Assembly: GCF_002149035.1 (NCBI RefSeq)
Contig: NZ_NGFP01000085.1
Location: forward strand, 1-33,249
Length of the DNA: 33,249 bases
From: Streptosporangium minutum
GTDB taxonomy: Bacteria > Actinomycetota > Actinomycetes > Streptosporangiales > Streptosporangiaceae
Reading direction: 5' to 3'
Of the stretch, positions 5,878-13,826 are shown one piece after another. A program made the position numbers and the translations under genes. Each line of letters begins with the position of its first letter. Position 1 is the stretch's first letter. Under the pieces are notes generated by a model. The model had not been told where the DNA came from, did no database searches, and was given only the letters and a program-made list of their open reading frames with translations.

Positions 5878-6987
5878 GTGGTTTTTCCCGATCGGCTCGA
5901 GGCGGCGGTCGACGCCGGGCTCGGCGTGGTGTTCGCGGCGGCCGTCGCCTTCCAGGCATACCAGGTCGCCGGCAGCTGGGGCGAGGGCTACTGGCTGTTC
6001 GGCGCGGCCGTCGGCGCGTCGGTGTGCGTGCTCGCCCTGGTGCGCCGCCGCAACCGGTTCTGGACCGCGGTCGCGGGCGCGGCCGTGGCGGCGCTCGCCG
6101 TGCTCGCCGCCCGCCTCGTTCACCTGCCCGCCGAACCCGGCCCCGCCACGTCCCTGGCTCTGGCGGTGCTCGTCGGCTCCGCGGTCAGGACACTGCCCGC
6201 CCGTACGGCCCGCGCCGTCGCCGTCGCGGGGCTGGCCGTGATGACGGGCGGGCTCCTGGCCAGCCCCCGCTCGGCCGTACCGGTGCTGGGCGGCCTGCTC
6301 TGGCTCGCCGCCCTGGCCGGCGGGCTCGGCCTGCGGCTGCTGGCCGCCCGCCGCCACGCCGCCGCCGAGCGGGTACGGCGTGCCGAACGCCTGGAGCTGG
6401 CCAGGGAGCTGCACGACGTCGTCGCCCACCACATCACCAGCATCGTGCTCCAGGCCCAGGCCGCCCGGCTCCTCACCGCCAAGCACCCGGACAGCACAGC
6501 CGGCTCCCTGGCCGGCATCGAGACCGCGGGTTCCGAGGCCCTAGCCGCCACCCGCCGCGTGGTCGGCCTCATGCGCGACACCGGTGCCGGTCCGGCGGGC
6601 CGCGAACGGCTCGCCGAGCTGATCGAGGGCTTCGAAAGCCACGGCCGGCGGGCGCGCCTGCACCTGGCCGCCGAGCCGGACAGCTGGCCGCCCGAGGTGC
6701 GCGGCACCGTGTACCGCGTCGTGCGCGAGTCGCTGACCAACGTCTCCCGGCACGCCCGGCAGGCCCGCGCGGTCACCATCGACGTCACCCAGGACGAGGA
6801 GGCCGTCACGGTCGTGGTCGAGGACGACGCCCCGCAGGCGCCCTTGCGCCGTCACCGCCGCGCCGGATACGGCCTCGTCGGCATGCGCGAACGCCTCGAC
6901 GCCCTCGGCGGCACCCTCAGCGCCGGCCCCCGCCCCGGCTCCGGCTGGTCGGTGCGTGCCACCATCCCCACCGGCGAGCGCCGATGA
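5878..6987 (+). CDS. Two-component sensor histidine kinase, NarL/DesK type
   Basis: A 369-residue membrane sensor kinase. The N-terminal half has four to five hydrophobic segments with almost no extracellular loop (for example AGLGVVFAAAVAFQAYQVAG and VPVLGGLLWLAALAGGLGLR), so it probably senses within the membrane. The HisKA_3 phosphorylation motif is ARELHDVVAHHITSIVLQAQ, with the phospho-acceptor His in ELHDVVAHH. An N-box follows (RESLTNVSRHARQA). The ATP-lid G-box is GYGLVGMRERLDALGGTLSA. The usual DxGxG part of the ATPase is weak here (VVEDDAPQAPL), which may lower activity. GTG 5878 was chosen over an upstream ATG at 5731 because the protein then starts with the first membrane helix and a -10 box lies 7 bases upstream. 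The cognate regulator follows after 28 bases. Confidence 0.9.
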   Translation: MVFPDRLEAAVDAGLGVVFAAAVAFQAYQVAGSWGEGYWLFGAAVGASVCVLALVRRRNRFWTAVAGAAVAALAVLAARLVHLPAEPGPATSLALAVLVGSAVRTLPARTARAVAVAGLAVMTGGLLASPRSAVPVLGGLLWLAALAGGLGLRLLAARRHAAAERVRRAERLELARELHDVVAHHITSIVLQAQAARLLTAKHPDSTAGSLAGIETAGSEALAATRRVVGLMRDTGAGPAGRERLAELIEGFESHGRRARLHLAAEPDSWPPEVRGTVYRVVRESLTNVSRHARQARAVTIDVTQDEEAVTVVVEDDAPQAPLRRHRRAGYGLVGMRERLDALGGTLSAGPRPGSGWSVRATIPTGERR

Positions 6988-7015
6988 CGCCGCCCGTGCC
7001 CGTGCGGGAGCGGCG

Positions 7016-7663
7016 GTGACCATCCGGGTGCTGCTGGCCGACGACCAGGCGATGATCCGGGCCAGCCTGCGGATCATCCTCGAGGACCAGCCCGACATCA
7101 CCGTGGTCGCCGAGGCGTGCGACGGAGTCGAGGCCATCGAGCAGGCCCGCGAGACACACCCGGACGTGTGCCTGGTGGACGTCCAGATGCCCCGCCTCGA
7201 CGGGATCGAAGTCGCCCGCGCGCTGGCCGACGCGCCGCCCCGGGTGGTCATGGTCACCACGTTCGACCTGGACGAGTACGTCTACGGCGCGTTGCGCGGC
7301 GGCGCGGTCGGGTTCGTGCTGAAGGACGCGGGTCCGAGCCTGCTGGTCGAGGCCGTGCGGGCCGCCCACGCAGGGGACGCGCTCATCTCGCCGTCGATCA
7401 CGTTGCGGTTGCTGCGCCACCTCGCCGACCGCGGCGCCCGGGGCGGGGGCCGCCCGCCCGCGCAGCCCCTGACCGCGCGGGAGATCGAGATCGTGCAGGC
7501 GGTCGCCAGGGGCCGCACCAACCAGGAGATCGCCGACGAGCTGTTCCTCTCGCTGAGCACGGTCAAGGGATACGTGTCGGGCATCCTGGTCAAGCTGGGC
7601 GTACGCAGCCGGGTCGAGATCGCGGCCTGGGCCTGGGAGAGCCGGATGATGGGCGCCGGATGA
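7016..7663 (+). CDS. NarL/LuxR-family response regulator
   Basis: A 215-residue response regulator. The receiver domain shows the acidic pair in VLLADDQAMIR and the phospho-Asp in CLVDVQMPRLDGIE. The conserved Thr is in VVMVTTFDLDEYVYGAL and the Lys in GFVLKDAGPSLL. The C-terminal LuxR-type helix-turn-helix begins at LTAREIEIVQAVARGRTNQE and includes LFLSLSTVKGYVSGILVKLG. GTG 7016 has GGGAG 5 bases upstream and starts directly at the receiver; the in-frame ATG further upstream (6956) lies inside the kinase gene and would add an unlikely Ala/Arg-rich tail. It is co-transcribed with the kinase. The inverted repeat at 5832-5855 is a candidate binding site. The signal and regulon are unknown. Confidence 0.92.
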   Translation: MTIRVLLADDQAMIRASLRIILEDQPDITVVAEACDGVEAIEQARETHPDVCLVDVQMPRLDGIEVARALADAPPRVVMVTTFDLDEYVYGALRGGAVGFVLKDAGPSLLVEAVRAAHAGDALISPSITLRLLRHLADRGARGGGRPPAQPLTAREIEIVQAVARGRTNQEIADELFLSLSTVKGYVSGILVKLGVRSRVEIAAWAWESRMMGAG

Positions 7664-7684
7664 CGTCCGGCGGCCCGGCGGACG
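7664..7684 (+). terminator. Candidate hairpin terminator after the response regulator
   Basis: CGTCCG (7664-7669) pairs with CGGACG (7679-7684) over a GC-rich 9-base loop immediately after the stop codon. There is no U-tract, as is common in high-GC actinomycetes. Confidence 0.4.
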
Positions 7685-7762
7685 GTGGAGGGCGGCGGTC
7701 GGCCTCGGTTCAGGGGCCGCCCGCCCGTTGACGCCGGCACCGGCGGGAGCGGGGGCCGGCGG

Positions 7763-8701
7763 TCAGCGGAAGGAGCGGCGGTAGGCGGCCGGGGTGGTGT
7801 GGAGGGCCTTGTGGAAGCGGCGGCGGAGGTTGACCGCCGAGGACAGGCCCACGCGCTGGGCGATGGTCTCCACGGGCAGGTCGGTCTCCTCCAGGAGGGC
7901 TCGGGTGCTGGCGATGCGCCGGTCGAGGAGCCAGCGGCCCGGGGAGACGCCGAGCTGGTCGGTGAAGTGGCGGCTCAGGGTGCGGGGGGAGAGGCCGGTG
8001 TGGACGGCCATGTCCTCGATGGTCAGCGGGCGGTCGAGATTGGCGGTGATCCAGTCGAGCAGCGGGGCCAGGGAGTCGGGGATGGGGCCCGTCGTCGGCA
8101 GCTGGGGGTACTGGCGCTGGCAGCCCTCGCGGTGCGGGGCAGCCGACAGCTGGCGGCCGATCCGCATCGCCAGCGCGGCGCCGTGCTCCCTGCGGACCTG
8201 GTTGAGGCACAGGTCGACGGTGGTCGCGGACGCCCCCGCGGTCGCCACGTCGCCGTGGTCGACGTACAGGACGCCGGCGTCGGTCCGGACCCGGGGATAC
8301 CGCCGGGCCAGGTCGGCGGTCAGCTCCCAGTGGATGGCGGCGGTGCGGCCGTCGAGCAGGCCGAGCGACGCCGGTACGTAGACCCCGCCGCAGATCGCCA
8401 TGATCCGGGCGCCCCGGGCGTGGGCGGCGAGAACCCCCTCGGCGAGCCCCGACACGAGGTCCGGGCGCAGGCACCAGCCGGCGAGCAGGATGGTGTCGGC
8501 GTCCTCAAGGGCCTCCAGGCCCCGCTCGACGATGATGTCGACGCCCACCGTGGTCCGCACCGGCCCCGGCTTCTCGGTGCACAGCGCGAAGTCGTAGTGC
8601 TGGGGGATGTCGGGCCCGTGGTAGCCGAAGACCGCCGAGGCGCAGGTCACCGGGTACATCTCCTGGATCGTGCCGACCACGGCGACCACACGATGTCTCA
8701 T
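7763..8701 (-). CDS. GlxA-type AraC-family regulator with DJ-1/PfpI-like N-terminal domain
   Basis: A 312-residue regulator. Residues 1-190 form a DJ-1/PfpI-like domain with the nucleophile-elbow Cys in MAICGGVYVPASLGLLDGRT (C104) and the downstream AIHWELTADLARRYP typical of GlxA regulators. Residues about 205-312 are the AraC DNA-binding domain, with LTIEDMAVHTGLSPRTLSRH and VGLSSAVNLRRRFHKALHTT as the two helix-turn-helix motifs. TACATT lies 6 bases upstream of the ATG on the minus strand (8713-8708), so the gene is probably leaderless. It is divergent from an MFS transporter, and a perfect palindrome sits between them. It probably controls that transporter in response to a small molecule bound by the N-terminal domain. 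Confidence 0.92.
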   Translation of the reverse strand: MRHRVVAVVGTIQEMYPVTCASAVFGYHGPDIPQHYDFALCTEKPGPVRTTVGVDIIVERGLEALEDADTILLAGWCLRPDLVSGLAEGVLAAHARGARIMAICGGVYVPASLGLLDGRTAAIHWELTADLARRYPRVRTDAGVLYVDHGDVATAGASATTVDLCLNQVRREHGAALAMRIGRQLSAAPHREGCQRQYPQLPTTGPIPDSLAPLLDWITANLDRPLTIEDMAVHTGLSPRTLSRHFTDQLGVSPGRWLLDRRIASTRALLEETDLPVETIAQRVGLSSAVNLRRRFHKALHTTPAAYRRSFR

Positions 8702-8715
8702 GGCACGAATGTACC

Positions 8716-8729
8716 TAATGATGTCATTA
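8716..8729. promoter_or_regulatory. Palindromic operator candidate between the GlxA-type regulator and the MFS gene
   Basis: TAATGA-TG-TCATTA is a perfect 6-bp dyad in an AT-rich 86-base divergent region. It lies just upstream of the regulator's -10 box (8713-8708), where binding could affect both directions. Confidence 0.45.
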
Positions 8730-8787
8730 CGGACGCCTGTGATCGGCGTGACGGATGTTCAGAATGGGCTTTCATGGAGTTCGTCGA

Positions 8788-10011
8788 ATGACCGCGATTC
8801 TGGACGGCGACCGGCTGCCCGCCGCCCGTGAGAGCCTCTGGACCAAGGATTTCTCGCTCTACTTCGGCGCCCGCTCGGTGTCGCTGCTCGGTGACGCGAT
8901 GATACAGGTGGCCGCCGCGCTGGCCGTCGGGGCCGTCTACGGCGTTTCCGGCGTGGGGTACGTTCTGGCCACCTGGACCTTCCCGTTCGTGATCTTCGTC
9001 CTGTTCGGCGGGGTCTTCGCCGACCGGATCGGCGCCCGCGCCATGATGGTCGGCGCGGACGTCGTCAGGGTCTTCACCCAGGGCACGGTGGCGGTGGCGT
9101 TCCTCACCGGCACCCCGCCGCTGTGGCTGCTGCTGAGCTGCTCCTTCCTCGCCGGAACGGCCGCCGCGATGTTCCAGCCCGGCGTCAACGGCATGGTGCC
9201 GCTGGTGGCGCGGGACCCGCAGCGCGCCAACGCCACCCTAAAGATCGCCGACGCGGCCGCACAGCTCGCCGGGCCCGCGCTCGCCGGGGTGATCATGGCC
9301 GTGAGCGGCGCGGGCATGGTCTACTCCCTCAACGCCGCCGCCTTCGCCCTCAGCGGCCTTTGCCTCGCGCTGCTGCGGCCGACCCCCTCCGCCGCGCGCG
9401 GGGAACGCTCGACGGTCCTGCTCGACCTGCGGCGCGGCTGGACGGAGTTCCGCTCCCGCACCTGGATGTGGTCGGTGATCGTCGTGTGGATGTTCTTCGG
9501 GCTGCTGGTCTTCGGTCCCTACATCCCCCTCAGCTCCCGGCTGATCGGCGAGCGCCTGGGAGAGGCCGCCTACGGCTGGGTGATGGCGGGGCTCGGCGCC
9601 GGCACGGTCGTGGGCGGCTTGATCGCGATCCGCTTCCGCCCGGCCCGGCCGCTCGCGGCGGGCGCCGCCGCGATGACCGGGTTCGCGCTCATCCCGCTGT
9701 CGGTGGCGCTGGAGCTGCCCCTGCCGCTGCTGATGGCCGGGCACCTGGCCGGAGGCATGGCATGGGCGTTCTGGTCGGTGATGTGGTCGACGAGCGTGCA
9801 GACCCAGGTGGCCCCCGACGTCCTCAACCGGGTGACCGCCTACGAGATCGCGGGCTCGGTCTGCGGATCGGCCGTCGGCCAGGCCCTGGTCGGGCCGGTC
9901 AGCGCGGTGGTGGACCCCATCGACCTGTTGTTCGTCTCGGCGGGGGTCAGCGCCGCGGTGTGCGCGGCGCTGCTTCTCACCCGGCCGATCCGCGCCCTGC
10001 GCCGGATCTGA
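8788..10011 (+). CDS. MFS transporter (drug/metabolite exporter)
   Basis: A 407-residue major facilitator superfamily protein with about 12 predicted membrane segments. The N-terminal segment DFSLYFGARSVSLLGDAMIQ and the loop FADRIGARAMMVGADVVRVF (motif A-like between helices 2 and 3) match EntS/MefA-type exporters. GPALAGVIMAVSGAG is the expected helix-5 region. ATG 8788 was preferred to ATG 8755 because GGAG lies 8 bases before it and homologues begin near DFxxYxxAR. The gene is divergent from the GlxA-type regulator and probably under its control. The substrate is unknown. A second, unrelated MFS gene of the same general type lies at 17639-18949. Confidence 0.88.
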   Translation: MTAILDGDRLPAARESLWTKDFSLYFGARSVSLLGDAMIQVAAALAVGAVYGVSGVGYVLATWTFPFVIFVLFGGVFADRIGARAMMVGADVVRVFTQGTVAVAFLTGTPPLWLLLSCSFLAGTAAAMFQPGVNGMVPLVARDPQRANATLKIADAAAQLAGPALAGVIMAVSGAGMVYSLNAAAFALSGLCLALLRPTPSAARGERSTVLLDLRRGWTEFRSRTWMWSVIVVWMFFGLLVFGPYIPLSSRLIGERLGEAAYGWVMAGLGAGTVVGGLIAIRFRPARPLAAGAAAMTGFALIPLSVALELPLPLLMAGHLAGGMAWAFWSVMWSTSVQTQVAPDVLNRVTAYEIAGSVCGSAVGQALVGPVSAVVDPIDLLFVSAGVSAAVCAALLLTRPIRALRRI

Positions 10012-10105
10012 TCAAGGAAGGTGACGCCGCGCACGAGACGGACCCGAGCAGCACGACGAATCCGCTGACGGACGCCGAGAGCTGCCCCGATCACGCCTCC
10101 ACGGG

Positions 10106-10111
10106 TAGGCT
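10106..10111 (+). promoter_or_regulatory. -10 box for leaderless transcription of the TmrB-like gene
   Basis: TAGGCT followed by 6 bases and the ATG at 10118, with no ribosome binding site in between. Confidence 0.45.
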
Positions 10112-10117
10112 GACGCC

Positions 10118-10654
10118 ATGATCATCTGGTTGAACGGGACCTTCGGCGCGGGCAAGACGACCACCGCCGGAGAACTCGTAAAGATCATTCCAGAGACGCG
10201 GATCTTCGACTCCGAACACGTGGGCTTCATGCTGCGCCACATCCAGGGGCTGCCGGAGGTCAGGAACTTCCAGCAGTGGCCTCCGTGGCGCGGGCTGGTC
10301 GTGCAGACCGCTTCCCATCTGCTCGACTATCTCGGCGGAGTGCTCGTCATCCCGCAGACGGTCCTCATCGAGGAGTACTGGGCGGAGATCCGCCTCGGCC
10401 TGGAGAAAAGCGGCATCCCCGTCCACCACTTCACGCTCCACACCGACCAGGCCACCCTTACCCGCCGGATCGAGACGGACGCCGTCGAAACCGGAGCTCG
10501 GCAGTGGCGGCTGGACCATCTTGCCGATTACCGCCGGGCCCTGCCCTGGTTGAGCCGCGAGGCGGAGGTCGTCGACACGACCGAGATCCCGCCGGCTCGG
10601 GTCGCTCGGATCGTCGCGGCCAGCGCGGGAGTGAGAACCGCGCAGGCCGGGTAG
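10118..10654 (+). CDS. TmrB-like P-loop ATP-binding protein
   Basis: A 178-residue P-loop protein of the AAA/shikimate-kinase-like group close to TmrB, the tunicamycin resistance protein of Bacillus. The Walker A loop is at residues 7-15 in MIIWLNGTFGAGKTTTAGEL. The acidic IFDSEHVGFMLRHI segment after the second strand is typical of this group (family members read DPE.VG.ML). A late segment HHFTLHTDQATLTRRIETD resembles the LID region of small kinases. The start is the ATG at 10118, probably leaderless. It may be a kinase or a resistance ATPase, but the substrate cannot be told from sequence. The FabF remnant begins right after it. Confidence 0.75.
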   Translation: MIIWLNGTFGAGKTTTAGELVKIIPETRIFDSEHVGFMLRHIQGLPEVRNFQQWPPWRGLVVQTASHLLDYLGGVLVIPQTVLIEEYWAEIRLGLEKSGIPVHHFTLHTDQATLTRRIETDAVETGARQWRLDHLADYRRALPWLSREAEVVDTTEIPPARVARIVAASAGVRTAQAG

Positions 10655-10699
10655 CCGCGAAGGTCACCCCTCACCTGGCCGGCCCTCATGTCCGGCCGA

Positions 10700-11277
10700 G
10701 ACCGTCCGGCTCCCGGCCTTTCGACGCCGGGCGCGACGGCTTCGTCCTCGGCGAGGGGGCCGCCGTGGTGGTCCTGGAACGCGAAGGGTTCGCCGCGGCC
10801 CGCGGAGCCCGGGCGCACGCCACGCTGGCCGGCGCGGCCACCACCTCCGACGCCCACCACATCACCGGCGCCGACGCGGGCGGGCAGGTGCGCGCGATGC
10901 GGCTGGCCCTGGCCTCGGCCGGGCTGCAGGCCCTCGACGTCGGGCACGTGAACGCCCACGCCACCTCGACCCCGACCGGCGACCTGACCGAGACCCGTTC
11001 GATCATCGAGGCGCTGGGGACACATCCCGCGCTCACCGCCACCAAGTCGATGACCGGCCACCTGTGCGGGGCCGCCGGGGCGGTGGGCGCGATCGCCGCG
11101 ATCCTCGCCCTCCGCGACGGGGTGATCCCCGCCACCCGCAACCTGCAGGAGCTGGATCCTCGGGTCAAGCTCGACATCGTCACCGGGCGGCCGCGCCACG
11201 GCCGGTGGGCGGCGGCGATGACCAACTCCTTCGGCTTCGGCGGCCACAACGCCCCTCTGGCCTTCACCGCCCCCTGA
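10700..11277 (+). pseudogene. 3' half of a FabF-type beta-ketoacyl-ACP synthase II gene
   Basis: From about 10708 the plus frame encodes SRPFDAGRDGFVLGEGAAVV, then NAHATSTPTGDLTETRSI, TKSMTGHLCGAAGAVGAIAA and NSFGFGGHNAPLAF, ending at 11277. These are the second half of a KS II (FabF): both active-site histidines (in NAHATSTPTGD and TGHLCGAAG) and the Lys are kept. The first half with the nucleophilic Cys (TACATG region) is absent and there is no start codon. Upstream the frame runs without homology into the TmrB-like gene. It cannot catalyse condensation and is a truncation remnant. The retained half is well preserved (no internal stop, good GC bias), so loss of the 5' half looks recent, or the fragment was copied from a functional fabF elsewhere. 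Confidence 0.85.
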
Positions 11278-11482
11278 GCCGATCCACGGGCGCCGGCCGA
11301 CCCCGGCGATCTCGCGCGGATGCCGCCGGCGTGCCGCGCCGCCGCGCGAGGGGCGGGCGCGCCGGCCGCCCGGCACCCGCACGGAAAATATACTTGCACG
11401 CGCGTTTTATTTCGAAACATTGGTAGGCTGGGTCGCGAGGACTGCCCGCCTGGACGGGGGAGGACACGAGAAGGAGGCGGCC
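11278..11482 (+). promoter_or_regulatory. Promoter region of the MarR gene
   Basis: The stretch 11385-11425 is sharply AT-rich against its surroundings. It holds an 8-base palindrome TTTCGAAA (11410-11417) and a -10-like TAGGCT (11424-11429). A MarR autoregulatory site could lie here, but no longer dyad is visible. Confidence 0.35.
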
Positions 11483-11947
11483 GTGGCAATCGGAGACGAC
11501 GCGGTGCAGATCCGCACACAGGGCTGGCGGACGCTGGCCGCGCTGCACGGGCTGATCGACGCCGCGATGGAGAGGGCGTTGCAGGCCGGCCACGAGCTGT
11601 CGGTGGTCGAATACACCGTCCTGGACGCGCTGTCACGCCAGGACGGCTGGCACATGCGGATGCAGCAGCTGGCCCGTGCCGCGGCCCTGTCCGGCAGCGC
11701 CACCACCCGGCTGGTCAACCGGCTCGAAGACCGCGGGCTGCTGACCCGCATCCTGTGCCAGGACGACCGGCGCGGCATCTACACCGAGCTCACCGAGCAA
11801 GGGTGGGCGCTGCTGACGCAGGCCCGGCCGACCCACGACGAGGTCCTGGCCAGGGCGCTGGGCGAGGCGGAGCGGACCCCGGAGCTCGCGCCGCTGGTCG
11901 AGGCCCTGAACAACCTGCCCGCCGCCTCCGATCCGCTGACCGTCTGA
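11483..11947 (+). CDS. MarR-family transcriptional regulator
   Basis: A 154-residue winged-helix regulator. The MarR fold is recognised from GHELSVVEYTVLDALSRQDG, the recognition region RMQQLARAAALSGSATTRLV and the wing with RGLLTRILCQDDRRGIYTEL, followed by the dimerisation helices (ALLTQARPTHDEVLARAL). The GTG start at 11483 has a strong AAGGAGG 5 bases upstream. No intact target gene is adjacent: the FabF fragment lies upstream and a degraded stretch downstream, so its original neighbour may have been lost. Ligand and targets are unknown. Confidence 0.9.
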   Translation: MAIGDDAVQIRTQGWRTLAALHGLIDAAMERALQAGHELSVVEYTVLDALSRQDGWHMRMQQLARAAALSGSATTRLVNRLEDRGLLTRILCQDDRRGIYTELTEQGWALLTQARPTHDEVLARALGEAERTPELAPLVEALNNLPAASDPLTV

Positions 11948-12300
11948 GGGCGACGGGGCGAGAAACGGGTCGTCTCCCGCCCCGGGGGAGCCGCGTAAGA
12001 CCGGAAGAGCCGCGAAGAAGCGCAGGGCCCCCGGTCAGGAGACCGGGATCAGGTCGGGGCCGACGATGTGCCCCTGGTGGTCGTCGGGAGCGTTCTGGTC
12101 ATACCCGGTACCAGCCGACGGCCAGTTCGGTGTCGCCGTCGACCCCGCGCAGCCGCGGGTGCGGACCGAGTGGGAACCGGACGAGCTGATCAACGCCTGG
12201 ACGCCGGTAGAGGGCGGCTGGACCTGGCGGGCCACCGCCTGTACGGCTTCCGTATGGGCCGTGAGATCGTCGCGTTCTGATCCGTGGTGGAATAAGCCGA
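11948..12300. other. Gene-poor stretch with a possible transposase trace
   Basis: No complete gene is seen in these 350 bases. In one plus frame, 12159-12221 encodes VRTEWEPDELINAWTPVEGG, reminiscent of the N-terminal region of some DUF4158 Tn3-family transposases (family members read REW.PEDLI..WTLVE.DW). Homology does not continue in any frame. This is a weak hint of another mobile-element scar, in keeping with the truncated FabF and TetR pieces around it. Confidence 0.25.
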
Positions 12301-12858
12301 ATGAGGTTGTACAAGACGCTGATGAGCGAGATGCTCGTCTACTGTTTCGTGGTCGTCCTGCTCACCGGCGCCTTCCTCGCATTCTTCTACACGCCGAGCG
12401 ACCGGGTGATCTATGACGGCTCCTACGAGCCGCTGCGCGGAGTCGAGATGAGCGCCGCTTACGCCGCGGAGCTGCCGACCAGGTTCGAGGTGCGTGGTGG
12501 TCTGCTCATGCAGCAGTTGCACCGGTGGTCGTCGCTGCTCTTCCTGGTGGGAACCGTCCTGCGCGCAGTGCCCACCCGTGCGTTCCGCCAGTCGTCGCCC
12601 TGGCTCGCACTGCTGGGGCTGGGCGTGCTCACCATGGTCGCCGGCCATGCGCTGGCCGGCGACCTGACTGTCGGGGAAACCCTGGGGGATGCGCCGATCC
12701 CCTGGTGGTACGGCATGCATCTGCTGTCGGCACTCGTGACGGCAGCCACCCTGGTGATCGCCTGGCGACAGACAGCAACCCGGTGGCCCAAGAGGGGCTA
12801 CTTCGTGATGGCCTGCCTCGGCCTCACGCTGGCGAGCGTCGTTTCCCCGTTCATCTGA
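12301..12858 (+). CDS. Miniature QcrB-like cytochrome b with one haem-ligand pair
   Basis: A 185-residue membrane protein related to the N-terminal part of actinobacterial QcrB, the cytochrome b of the bc1-aa3 supercomplex. YTPSDRVIYDGSYEPLRGVE and RFEVRGGLLMQQLHRWSSLL match the QcrB loop and helix B closely. In QcrB each of helices B and D carries two axial His residues, serving two b haems. Here helix B keeps H74 but has Arg at 88, 14 residues on, and helix D keeps H140 (WWYGMHLLS) but has A154/W155 where its second His should be. One complete haem site thus remains and the other is gone. The loop after helix C is shortened and the C-terminal subunit domain is absent. ATG 12301 has only a weak ribosome site. 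Role unknown: perhaps a quinone- or superoxide-linked single-haem b protein. Confidence 0.7.
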   Translation: MRLYKTLMSEMLVYCFVVVLLTGAFLAFFYTPSDRVIYDGSYEPLRGVEMSAAYAAELPTRFEVRGGLLMQQLHRWSSLLFLVGTVLRAVPTRAFRQSSPWLALLGLGVLTMVAGHALAGDLTVGETLGDAPIPWWYGMHLLSALVTAATLVIAWRQTATRWPKRGYFVMACLGLTLASVVSPFI

Positions 12859-12864
12859 AACCGT

Positions 12865-13140
12865 ATGCCCTCGGTGGCCTGCGGCAGGCACTGCAGATCG
12901 CCGCCTGCTCCCGTCCTGCGCGGCAGGTGTCCGGCCGGCGCGCGGCCGGGCGCCGAACGGCTGCCGCGCGCGTTCGGCGCGTGGTTCGACTACATGGCCG
13001 ACGACCGCAGAGGCTGCTTCCTCACCTCGGTCGCCACCGAGTTCGACGACCGCCCCGGCCCGGTCAGGGACGCCGTCATCGCCGCCCTGTCCCGATGGTC
13101 GGCCTACGTCCTGGACGAGCTCGGCGCCGCCCTCGAATGA
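12865..13140 (+). pseudogene. C-terminal fragment of a TetR-family regulator
   Basis: The frame ending at 13140 encodes FGAWFDYMADDRRGCFLTSV and ATEFDDRPGPVRDAVIAALS, the ligand-domain signature of a large TetR subgroup (GGCFL...EFDDRPGPVRD). The N-terminal helix-turn-helix is missing: the upstream codons in this frame are Arg/Pro/Cys-rich and unlike any protein. The C-terminus also seems short by some tens of residues. Its end faces the convergent DUF4865 gene 35 bases away. With the FabF fragment it marks 10.7-13.1 kb as a decayed region. Confidence 0.7.
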
Positions 13141-13175
13141 TCATTGAACAATGCACCGGCGTGGGAGGCGGGGGC

Positions 13176-13790
13176 CTACCAGGCCTGCCCTTCCGGCAGG
13201 CCGGCCAAGCCTGGCGCGGACAAGTGCAGCACCTCGTAGCGCTCGGTGGCCGCCTCGTCCGGTGCGACAGCGTTCTTCCACAGGACGAACCGCATCAACT
13301 GCCAGTGATGGGGGTCGACGGCCAGCGCGACGGTGTGCACGTCTTCGCGACGGGCGAGCAGGCGAAGCTCCTCTGTCTCCCGTTCGATCAGCTCGGCAAG
13401 CCCCAGGCCGGTGCCGCCGGGATCGGATTCGGCGGGGATCGGGGTGAGGCGGCGTGAGGCCGCCTGGGGGGACGCCGTGCGAGCCGGCCCCGCGTGACAG
13501 GCCAGACCGGTCCAGTGGCGTACGGCCGGGCGCCCGAAGTCACGCACGATGTTGTGGAACCCACCGCCGCCGACGAGGAAGCGGGCCATCTCCCCGGTGT
13601 CGTTCCACAGATAGAAGGGGGCGTACTGGTTGACCGGCGAGCCGTCGCCGCCGCGCTCGCGGATGGCATACGCCTTCAGGCCCAGCCCGGCGCGGTCGTC
13701 GAGGACGTGGCCGCCGGCAGCCACCCGTCTGCGGATGATGCGCATGTCGTAGTCGGCGGGCAGAGTGATCTCGTACTGCTTGGCGTACAT
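13176..13790 (-). CDS. DUF4865 family protein
   Basis: A 204-residue protein of the DUF4865 family, recognised by MYAKQYEITLPADYDMRIIR, the GLGLKAYAIRERGGDGSPVN segment and QYAPFYLWNDTGEMARFLVG near the centre. I know no established function; the fold looks monooxygenase/dimeric alpha-beta barrel-like and members often sit beside cupins and TetR regulators, as here. The ATG at 13790 has a GGAAAGG-type site about 11 bases upstream. It is the last gene of the TetR-cupin-DUF4865 operon, 36 bases after the cupin. A strong hairpin overlaps its last codons. Confidence 0.8.
   Translation of the reverse strand: MYAKQYEITLPADYDMRIIRRRVAAGGHVLDDRAGLGLKAYAIRERGGDGSPVNQYAPFYLWNDTGEMARFLVGGGGFHNIVRDFGRPAVRHWTGLACHAGPARTASPQAASRRLTPIPAESDPGGTGLGLAELIERETEELRLLARREDVHTVALAVDPHHWQLMRFVLWKNAVAPDEAATERYEVLHLSAPGLAGLPEGQAW
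13182..13202. terminator. Hairpin overlapping the 3' end of the DUF4865 gene
   Basis: GGCCTGCC-N5-GGCAGGCC forms an 8-bp GC-rich stem inside the last ten codons. It lies between the converging TetR fragment and DUF4865 gene and may serve as a bidirectional terminator. Confidence 0.35.
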
Positions 13791-13826
13791 GGAAGGTGCA
13801 GCCTTTCCCGATGGCCGGCCGGACGG

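Noticed and set aside
12159-12221. Possible DUF4158 transposase fragment
   Set aside because: Only about 20 residues look similar and homology does not continue; kept only as a low-confidence note.
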